From contig CM061138.1 of NCBI GenBank assembly GCA_030789695.1, forward strand, positions 184,675,051 to 184,739,050: DNA of 64,000 bases, written 5' to 3'. The notes under the pieces were generated by a model. That model did not search any database. It saw only the letters and a program-made list of their open reading frames with translations, and was not told the origin of the DNA. Below are positions 41,301-52,500 of the stretch, piece after piece. The position numbers and the translations under genes are program-made. The DNA is from Scilla litardierei (taxonomy: Eukaryota; Streptophyta; Magnoliopsida; Asparagales; Asparagaceae). Each line of letters starts with the position of its first letter. Position 1 is the first letter of the stretch.

Positions 41301-43026
41301 CGTAAAATTGTTCTTGCCTATAATCTACTTAAATTATGCACCAATAATAAATGATCAGCATCGGTTTGACAGTTGACCATAAAACTCTGTGTAGTCCTTT
41401 TCAAATATTCAGCCTGCTACATAGCTAACCCAATTTTAATGGGGAAAGGGTCTTGGATGAAGCTAATAAAGAGATCACAGATTTCCCACATCGTTCCTTG
41501 CAAACTTAAAGGTACATAAAATCTGATAGCATATTCTGATGGGGAAATGCAACCATTTTTTACAGAATTACACAGACATTTCCAACAGAATTACCTCATC
41601 AAAACTTTTTCCAAGGTGCCTTGCCCTTTCTTGTCTCTCCTGCTTCAGACGTCTAAAAAGGCGTTGTTCTATGTGATCACTCAGAATTGTCCTTGGAAGA
41701 TCTTTTGCTCCAAGGACAGCGCTTTGTGGTAAGGGTTTACGGTCCCCTATTTCTATCTCCTCTATATAGCAATTAGGACACGTATACTCTGCTTGTCCTC
41801 CATCATTTCTTCGGCCATTGAAAAGGGCACATATTTGGTGTTGCCAGGCTTCACATTTATCGCATTGGACCCACTACAATAGAAGAGAAAAACTCACATG
41901 AGCACAATACTACCAAACCCCCTCCTCCTGATTAATAAGGATTTAGAACTTACCCATTCTTCGGTATCCTCATCGTTTCTCTTTTTCTCAAGCCTTGCCT
42001 TAGGAAAGACCGAACCATCCACTTCAATAGTGTCTCCACGTGCCTCATTGTAACATGGAATGCAAAAGTAGTGCCGAGTGTCCCCGCTCCCCATGGTATA
42101 ATACATTGTGTTTCGCTTTATGCGAGCACCACATGGAGTACAATATATTGGAGGGGGTTCAAAGGTGAGCTTTTCGACCGCACACAATTGACATGAATTT
42201 TCACTCATTGAACGTTCCATAGCTTGATTCTTTTCAGCCTTGGCTTTACTCTGCAAAAATAAAAAAAAGTAAATCAATTGAAAACAAAGTGAAATTATAG
42301 CAGCAAACGGAACAAAGGAAAATGATATGTGTGTGTATACATGTATACATGTATGTATGTATACATATGTAAGTATGCATGTATGTGTATGGGTGTGTAT
42401 GTATATGCGTGTGTGCACGCTTCCATACATATATCTATGTAACATATTGAACTGGATTGGACATAGCGGACAACTGTGGATATAATAACACTTGACATGG
42501 ACTTAATGGATAACCAGATATTGAACTGGATTGGACATAATGTACAACTATGGACACAATAACACTTGATATGGACAAAATGGATAACCACTCGACTGAC
42601 TCGAAGTGTTCATATTGAAGTGGACCTGGAACTTAAACTGTACTAGACAAAACAGATACATAACTGATAACTGTGAACATAACACTTGACCAGAACATAT
42701 CAGACAACTGATGCGAAGTGGCCATAAATTGAACTAGGCATAAACAGATCAGAGAAGAGTTTCACTCTGCTTGTTGATCAAGTAGTGCAAAAAAATCCTA
42801 TTACCATAAAACCCTTCATTTTCTACCAACTTGATGTATGTGCAAGCAACATGAAAACCAAAAGATTGTCGACTTATCAATGTTCTAAGTACAAATCAAC
42901 ACAAACGGTGTCGATTAAAAAAAGATGTGTGAATTTTTTGGTCTGGTAAAAAAAAATTCTTGCACTGATTGCTCATATATTTTATTCTCATATGTATGCA
43001 TGTGCGCACACACGCACACATATACA

Positions 43027-43059
<33 letters not shown>

Positions 43060-43480
43060 GGATTTCGGTTGCGAAAAAGAGGCTTTTCGCACCGTGCGAA
43101 AAGATTTTTATCTTTTTTTTTTAATTTTTTTTCAAAAATTCTTTTTTTGATGTTTAATCCATACAATTATATACCCCAGGGAAAATAATGGGTGAACCCG
43201 TTGGGGATTAGAGCACACATCCACCCGTTACAAATTTAACGGTCTCAAAACGTGCGAATTTGATGAAATGCCTTGATCGAAGGCCAAATGACATAATTTC
43301 TCAACGATTATTTTTTGAGGGGTGTATAACAACATATAATGAGGGTGAAAAAAAATTTCAAAAAAAACTAAAAAAATTTTCGCACAGTGCGAAATGTTCT
43401 CATTTGAAAATTTTCCTATATATATACACACATAAATGTATAGATGTATGTATATACATGTGTGTAGAGATGCATGTATG

Positions 43481-43537
<57 letters not shown>

Positions 43538-46500
43538 GTGTGTACAGATGCATGTATATATATATCTATATCTCTCGCTACATATACATGCATATATAGG
43601 CATAAAATGTAGTTGTCTTCTGTGAGATAAGCAATCATAATGCAACTCTAGATATCAACAATGCATTAAGGTATTGGTTCACATAACTGATAGGATTAGG
43701 GTTTATCTCCATAATGGCAGATCTGTAATTTCTAGATACAAGGGCATTTTTGCAATTTGGGGATCTAGGGACATATTAGTAATTTTAGGTATAACCCCTA
43801 GGTCAGTGATATTATGGTAATTTAGGGGCGACGGCTCAATAGGAGTCTTATTACAAATAAAGAGGGAGATTAGAGGGGGGAATATATGGAGTTTGGAGAA
43901 GAATAGGTTAGATCCCTTAGATTTAGTGGAGACTTAAGCTTTGATCTTGAATCAAAAGCTAGGAGAGTGGCATCCTCTCGAATCGAGACCACCTATCTCG
44001 TATTCCATTTATTCCTATCAATAAAAATCCCTCCTTTCGTCCCTAAATCTTTTCCCTAGCCTTAAAAATCCCAACTTTCCCATAAACCCCCCATCTTTCA
44101 CCCCAAAAACCCATAAAAATCAATAACCTTGAAAATCAGGTTATGAGATTAAAATGATAACTCCAGATCAACTTAGTGCTAAGGATGAATATATTGATCT
44201 TCATTCATGAACGAAAGAAGAATTTGAAATTTGATAAAATATCAAAAATAAAATCATTTAATGGTGCATGAAGTGCTTTCAAAATAAACTTTTATAAACA
44301 GTATAAATATAGACTTTCTCTTTCTATTTATAATAAATACTTATTTTTAAAATAAAATTTAGACCTCCATATATATATATACCACAGTTGCATCTGATGG
44401 GTCCTGTGATGATACTATTTCGAAACACAGAGTTGATGCCCCTAAATTTTATGAGGATCTTTATAATCAGAATGATTACATGAATGTATTTGATGCGTTT
44501 CGCTAGGGTTTTGATGATAAAAGGGGGATTTTTATTGGAAATTCAGATCTGGAATTAAAAGGAAATCCTACTACAACTCAACTACTCGCTTAACGACTAG
44601 AAAACAATTATTAACCTAAGGGGAAAAGCCAAATCCTAATACAATTAATCTAGGTGAATAAAAGAAATAACTCTCACAATTTTCGCATCCCCAAGAACTA
44701 GGGCCGGTTGACCTCTTATAACCACGACTGTAGTGTGCAAAGTGATTCTCTGCCAACTTGTTTGCATAGCAATTTTCCTCCAAATCTCAGCCGCATCATT
44801 ACTCCGCCCCTGAAAACCACCTTGTCCTCAAGGTGGAGCTTGACGTCCATGGGTCCACCATTCCATCAGGTCGATTGCAAGCCTCCTCCCGGATCAAACG
44901 AATGGGATTGGTCCACACCGCTTTCAACGACGTCTGGAAAATTGTCGTCAGGCCAAGGTGGGATCCACAAGGCGTCGTCAGACCCCCACAAATACTCTGG
45001 AGGATCGTCGTCGTCGTTGTACTGCTGGAATCCTCCTCCGGGCCCCACCGGTAGCTGAAAGTCTGGCGTATGATCTGTTCGGGCCCCATATTGTGCCATA
45101 GGCGGTGCTGACAAGGTCGGAGGGTGCTGACAAGGTCGGAGGGTGCTGTCGGACTCCCAGGAAGTGCGCCAGGCCCACTTGCAGGTCGGGCGTCCCTCGG
45201 AAGGGGACACGCTGGCTGGTCGAAGCCCCTGGAGGGGCAGGCGGCAGGTCCCGCCCATCCTGGGGGTTCACCGGCCCCCCAAAAAGCTGCCGGAGGGGTG
45301 GCCGCCCCCCTCCGGTGGCCGGCGCACCTCCCTGTGGTGGGAGGTTACCGAAAATGCTCCCCAATCGTCTGGATCCGCGACGATTCGTTGTTCGGGGTAC
45401 TGGCCTTCGTCTTTGACATCTTCCGGAACCTCTTCGTTAAAAATCACATTTCCCGGAACCTCTTCGTTAGATTCCAGATCTGGATCTGAAGATTCCAGAT
45501 CTGCATCTGATAATTTCAGATCTGTATCGCCGACAGCCGACGCCTTCAGATCTGGATCTGGAAATTCCAGATCTGGATCTGAAAATTCCAGATCTGCATC
45601 GCCGATAGCCGCCGCCTCCAGATCTGGATCTGAAAATTCCAAATCTGGATCTGGTAGATCTGGCCTTGAAAGCTTCGGATCTGGTAGTAAAAATTCCAGA
45701 TCTGGATCTGAAAATTTCAGATCTTGATCTGCAACTTGAAGATCTGAATCTGATAGATCTGGCCTTGAAAGCTTTGGATCTGGTAGTGAAAAATCCAGAT
45801 CCGGATCTGAAACTGGAAGATCTGGATCTGAAAATTTCAGATCTGCATCTGCAACTTGAAGATCTGGATCTGGTAGATCTGGCTTTGAAATCGTCAGATC
45901 TGTCTTTGTCTTTGCAGGGAAAAGGTAGCGACGATCGATCTCCGCCACTTTCTCCTTGTAGCGACGATTGATCTCCGCCAAATCCTCTGCTAGTTGACGA
46001 CGCACCCTTTCTTTTCTCTCAAATAATGCTTCGATCCGTTCCATAGATCGGGTGCTCACCCTGGATCTAGTGCTCTGATACCAATTGATGCGAACCTAGA
46101 TCTGGATCTGGAAATCCAGATCTGAAAATAACTATTTAATGCTAAAAAGAGGCTACTTGTTAATTTAACGACTACGAAATGAAATAGCAACTAGATAAGA
46201 ATTAATCTAGGAGGATAGGAAAGCCTAATACATTTCATCTAAGGAATAATAAAGTAGAATTAAATTCACTCAACAATTTTCGCATTCCCAAGAACTAGGG
46301 CCGGCTGGCCTCTTATAACCACGACTGTAGTGTGCAAAGTGATTCTTTGCCAACTTGTTGTGTGCATAGCAATTTTCCTCCAAATCTCAGCCGCATAAGT
46401 ATTTCCCCTACTTCTAACTAAGAGAATTCTCACTAATGATGCTGCGGCTTGGGTTGAGAGGCCCATTTTGGAGGAGGAAGTGAAGTTGGCTGTCTTTCAG

Positions 46501-49500
46501 ATTGGGGCTGATAAAGCCCCTGGTTCTGATGGGTTTAATGTATTTTTTACCAGAATGTGTGAGAAGTTATTGGTAGTGATATCACTGCAGCTGTGCTATT
46601 TTTCTTCCGTTCTGGTAAAATACTGAGGCAAATTAACCACACTTTTTTGACCCTTGTTCCCAAGGGATCTAATGCTTCTGAGCTGGGGGGCTATAGGCTT
46701 ATTGCTTGTTGTAATGTGTTATACAAAATCATTAGCAAGGTGCTATGTAACAGGCTTAAAGGGTTGGTTATGGAGCTTATCTCTCCTAACCAGACTGCTT
46801 TACTTAAAGGTTGATTATTAGCGGATTCTGCTTTGCTTACTCACGAACACATTCGGGATTTCTGTAATCCTATGGGAGCTAGGACGTGTATTCAGCTTGA
46901 CCTTCGGAAAACTTTTGATTGTGTGAACAGGGAGTTTGTTTGATTTATGCTAAGTCAGATGGGTTTCGGGAGCAGATTTGTGGGATGGATCCATGAGTGC
47001 ATCACCACTCCCTCCTTTTCTGTGCTTGTTAATGCCTTCCCATGTGGCATGTTTCATTCTAATAAGGGGCTGAGGCAGGGAGATCCCCTTTCCCCTTACC
47101 TGTTTGTTGTGGTTATGGAAGCGTTCTCATTACTGATGGCCAGAGCCAATGCCTCTAGAATCATTCTCCCTATGAAGCGTATTGGGACTATCACTCACCT
47201 CTTATTTGTTGATGATCTATTGGTCTTTCGTCATGCTAATGCGAAGTCTTTTGTTGGGCTTAAGGATATTCTGGATACCTTTAAGCAGTTTACTGGGTTG
47301 GAGGTTAAGAGTGCTGGAGCATACTTCAGGGGTGGTCATCCTCCCTCTTTTTCATATCTGGCCGTGTTGAATTGGTAAAATCAGTCATTTATGGTATGAT
47401 TTCTTTCTGGATGCAGGCTTTTCGGATCCCTAAGTCAGTATTGTGTTCAATCACTTCTATATGTAGAAAGTTTATTTTGGACAAATCAAATACTTGGGCC
47501 TGGAACGATTTGTGTACACCTAAGGAGGAAGGGGGTGTTGGGCTCAGGAATCTTTTTTTGAGCTTAATAAGGCTTATGGAGTTCGCTTGACTTGGAGGTT
47601 GCTTACTCACAATGGGCCTTGGGCCTCTTTCATGCGGCTTCATAATATGAGGGGAAATGAGGGATTTTATTTAGCCAAAGCTAATCCCATACAGTCTGGT
47701 ACCTGGAAATTTCTTCTTTCATGTCGTGATGCATCTAAGAGACTTATCACGACATATCAGATATGGATCTTCTAATCTCTTCTGGTATGATAAATAGCTC
47801 CTATGTGGACCCCTTTGTGATGTATATGATGTCCCTACTGGTGATGAACGGAAGCTAGTTTGTGATTAATGGGATGCATATGGCTGGATTAATGCCCCGA
47901 CTATTCTAGATGTTCAGCCCCTGCTTAGACAGGTTGCTATTACTCAAGGTGAGGACACTTGGCCATGTATCCCTAGTGACTGTTGTACATTTAGAGAAGC
48001 ATGGGAGGGTTTGCGTGACTCTAGGCCCCGATTTCCTTACTTCGGGATTGTTTGGTATCGGGGGCATATTCCCAAGATGGCCATCACACTTCTTCGGGCT
48101 ATGCAAGGAAAGCTCCTCACTCGGGACATGCTAAGTCGCTGGGGGGTTACTACCTCCCCTCTTTGTGTGCTCTGTGATGTTGGGTCTCAGGAGACTATTG
48201 ACCACCTCTTTTTTGAGTGTAATTATACGAGGTATATTCTTAGCAGATGCATGCCCAAGCTAGGCATGATGGGCTCTTTGCCTTCTCTTCCTAGTGTGGT
48301 GATTTGTTTCTAGCCACCTTTCAGAAGAAGGATTCTATTGGCATCTTGGCCAAGACTGTTCTGGCAGCTATGGCAGCTATGGTATGGCACATTTGGAAGG
48401 AGCGCAACCGTAGAGTATTTGAGGGTGTCAGCTCTCTTACGACCCTCCTCTTTGAGGTTATCTCGACAGACGTCTGGATTGCACTCCGGCACATTGAGTG
48501 TGATCATCCTTCATCAGCTGTCCCTCTTACTAATTGGGAATTGATTTGAGGCATATGTAGACTCAAATGGCTTTCTATCTGTAGGCGATGGCTTGTGTGT
48601 CAATTCCCTAGTATAATATGGTGCTGCTGTTGGGAAGGGGGAGTTGGTAGTAGAGAGTGACGGCGCTTGTGCCCTCTTCCCTCTCTAGCATCCTCTCCCC
48701 TCTCCCTTGTAGCCTTGCTTTTAGATTAATAAAGATTCTCACTTACCCTTATATGTGTGTGTGTGTGTATTACATGCTTCCCTACATATGTAAATATATT
48801 TACATGTTGGCATGTTTCGAGTGTAAGTTATCAAGCATTTGAAGAATTACTTCATGATTGAAGAGATGACATGGGAATAAAATGTTATTGCTATTATATG
48901 AAGGGGTTATGTATTAATTTACTTTGCAGTAAATGCAAGTATGTGGTAGTTATGCATAACGAAGCAAGCTCCTGAGTTTTCTAGAAAAAGATTGAAAATC
49001 ATGTTAGATTTCTGTAATTTAACCTAACAATAACATATTCCTAACTGGCTAATATGACTTTTTCACCATGTTGATGGTCAATACAAAGAGTTCCAAAGTT
49101 AAAGGTTAACTTGCAAAATGGCATGCTAATACGATCTAGGGCTTTTTGTGGAATAAAAATAGGATTTTTATGGTGAGAGATGGATTTTTGGAAATGAAAG
49201 GTGGGATTTTGTTAAGATCCCATTAGTCCCACATCGGAAGTAAGAAAACAAACGAAAAGGTTTAAGTATTAGAGGATCTCTCCACCTAATACCAATTGAT
49301 TTTGGGTTGGATGCTAACTAATGTTAGGTATTGGTGTTTTAGACCAATATTGTTTTGATGATGATCACAACATTATGTTGTTGCTAATGACTCTCAATGT
49401 TTTAGTCGCATTTTTAACAATTGAAGCATTTCATTTTAGAGACTAAATGCTTGGTGCAAGGATGGACACCAAAAGGAACATTGCCAAATCTTGGAGCTTG

Positions 49501-52500
49501 ATGAAGGGAAGCTCTTCAAGAGGAGCCAAAGCTTGGAAATTGATGGGGAGATCAAGGCTACTCATGCTTGAAGGCTTAGACTCTAGGAGAAGCAAATTGT
49601 AATCAATGTAATATTTCTATTACTTGCTTTTCTCTTTTTGAGTCTAGGACTTTGTAATGCCTTGATAGATGGTCATACTCATTCATGCATATGCATTAAC
49701 CATCTTAGTGAAACTTATGATCTTCATAGAAATCAATCCAATAGGTTCCCCTTGCTATTAACTCAATTGGAGTTACTAGCTTTCCAACAGGCATCTAGAC
49801 GCTTGATGGCAGGACAGGCGATCGGTGATCAACAGACGCCTAGCCAGCCTTCTACAGGCGGCTGTGATGCACTAACTCAAGTCAAATTTCCTTGACTCTA
49901 TCTTGAGCTTTTGGCACTGGTGACTACAGTACAAAAGACAGGGGCCTGACAACCATCAGGCGCTTGAATATTGTTCAACGGTCGCCTATGTGCCAAAGTG
50001 CATAACTTGTCAATTCTGTGCTTCACTCCATCTATGTGTCAGTCGACTAATGTAAAGTTTACGCCTGTCAATCCTCAGGCACCTGAACTTTGTTCATCAG
50101 TCGTCTGAATGCACGAGTGCGTAAGTTGACATTTCTCAGCTCCTTTCCATCCCTACTGGCAGTCGCCTGCTGAAGTCTTTTCAGGCGCCTGCATAATTGT
50201 ACATGCGCATGTGTAGTCTTGTACAGTCGCCTGTCCTGACTCAGATTATAGCCGTTGGAAAAAATCTAGCCGTTGATCAGTTGCATGTCATTTGTTCTAC
50301 GGGCGCATGTCCATGACGTTTCATCCCAAATTCTAGTCATTGCAGATTTGTTCATTTGGCTTTTTGCTTGGGTTTTATGGGGTTTTCTTGGCTTCATATA
50401 TATATAGAAGAGGGCTTAGTTCTATTATACTTTTTGACACATTAAATATCATTGAGAATCAATAAGCCACTCTTATTTCACATTTCCCTCTCATGAGCAT
50501 ATTTCTCTCCATGCATTGAAGCTAGCTCAAGGGAAATCCTCCAAGTGTAATCAAAACTCATCTCAACACTTGGAGATCCTCTCTCATGTCTTGCATACAT
50601 TATTGAGTAAGTTCATCTCTTTAAGGCATAGGTAAGAGTATGTATTTCATCTTTGTGAAGTAAAACCCAAACTCCCTTTGTGAGAGTTAGTTACTCTCTT
50701 TGTGTGAGTTTAACCCTTGTGTAGGGTTGATTGAGTCCTTGTGTAAGAAAACCCAAATTCTCTGTGTGGGAGTTAGTTTCTCTCTGTGTGGGAGTTAAAC
50801 CATTGTGTAGGGTTGGTTGAGTCCTTGTAAAGGAAAAATCCCTTGTGTAGGGATTGTATTCATTACCTTGTGTAGAATCATAGTGAATATTGGTGTGTCT
50901 GGATGTACCCAAGTTGGGGAACCATGGTAAAATCTCTTGTGTTTGCGTTTACTTGATTGTGTTAATTATCTTCCTCTTGCTCTTATAATTCCGTATTTGT
51001 AAGTTTAATTTTTAATTGCACAATTATTGATATTACTCTATTCACCCCCCTAGAGTGTTTGTTGTTAGTATTGCAAGGTAGACGGTTCTTACAACTAATA
51101 CTTAACAAGTAGGTGTGAGCCCAGTGTTATGGGCCTAGTATAGGCTAGCTCCTTGTAGGCTATTGTTAGAGGCCTAGTATGGAATGGGTCTCTAACAAAT
51201 GAGCTAGTGTTAGAGGCCTAGTCTGGGATGGGTCTCTAACAAATTTTTATAAGGGGGAAAAAGGAGATTTAGGGGGAAAACAAAGAAAATAGACATTGTT
51301 ATTAGATTTCAAATCTGAAACTAAAAGGGATAACATGCCCCAATTCGAGAAGAGGCGCCCTCCTAACTTTCGATTCGATATGAAAGCCTAAGATCTCTAA
51401 AAGATATTCGTGGATATCTTGACCAATGGGATTCACTAAATAATTCAAGCATAATCCCCCTAATGGTCGGCCCTAGCTATAAATAAAAGAAAATTTGCAT
51501 ATTTGCAAAATTTATGGAAAAAACCCCCCTAAAAGCTCAAAATTCAAAAAATGCCTGCTGGGCCAGAAACTCAAAAAATGCCTGCTGGGCCAGAAACTCA
51601 AAAACGCATCATTACATCCCCTTTTGGGCACAGCGAGAGGGCTGCCGCCCCCATTACAGCCTACAGGAGGCTTTTCCAAGCCCAAACAGGGCCGGACAAC
51701 AGGGGGGTTAAAACGCATCCGCAGGCCTACGGCGCAACTTCTGGATATTGTAGGGGACATCGGGGCCCCCGATGGTGCCCTACGAGGACTACAATCAATA
51801 CCACGAGGATGATCATGTGGATTTTGCTAATGGAGAAGCGGATTGGGGGGAAGCTACGTGGGAGGGAGCCGATGGAGGGGATCGAAACCCGGTTGGAGAA
51901 TATGGCTATGACATACCTCATCCCCCTCTGCCACGACGCCATGACTACCAGCAGGGGAGAGTTGTACCTGGAGGAATTACCGCGAAAAGTAGGGTCAGAA
52001 AGCTGAAGATGCCAATTTTTAGGGAGATGGCCCGGAGAGATTGATTTACAGGGCCGAACGATAGTTCACGGTATCGCAAGTGCAGGAGAATGAGTGGCTG
52101 AGGGCCGTTGTGGTGTGCCTGGAGGGGGAGGCACTATTGTGATACAGGTGGACGTAGCAGCAATGACCTTTTTGCTCGTGGGAGTTCACTGCCTTCCTTC
52201 TGGACCGGTTCGGGGAGGTTCAAAGAGGAGACGTGTATGAACAGTTATATGCTCTGAAGCAGGAGGGGACGGTCTGGGAGTATATAAAGAAGTTCAAGAT
52301 GTTAACTGGCCGTGTCCGTGGGGTTTCAGGAGAGTTCCTAGAGGGGTGCTTCATGAAAGGACTGAAGCCCATCACCAAGGCAGAGCTGCGGATTCAGAGG
52401 TCCAGGGGCTTGTTAAATCGGATGCGCTGGCGAATATGGTTGAGGGCAGTCTAGTGGAAGAGAGGCGAGCCCAAGGAGCGTGGGGCGGACCCAATCCTCG

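Larger units (their letters stand above)
44390..48750 (+). mobile_element. LINE (L1-type) remnant split by a gag-only LTR element
   Basis: LINE reading starts near 44390 ([12 protein letters not shown]...[15 protein letters not shown]), is cut at 44490, and resumes at 46399 in frame ([20 protein letters not shown]). RT motifs: [38 protein letters not shown] and FVDD. A zf-RVT tail ([16 protein letters not shown]) and [10 protein letters not shown] follow. Several stops and frameshifts. The 3' end has 'attaataaagattctc' and then (GT)n. The endonuclease half is missing. Confidence 0.85.

Noticed and set aside
43228..43645. Long frames on both strands rich in Tyr/Ile
   Set aside because: They are translations of (TA)n and (CATA)n microsatellites.
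50691..50912. 73-codon frame in the solo LTR
   Set aside because: A repeat of 'ccttgtgtagggttgattgagtc'-type U5 words, not a gene.
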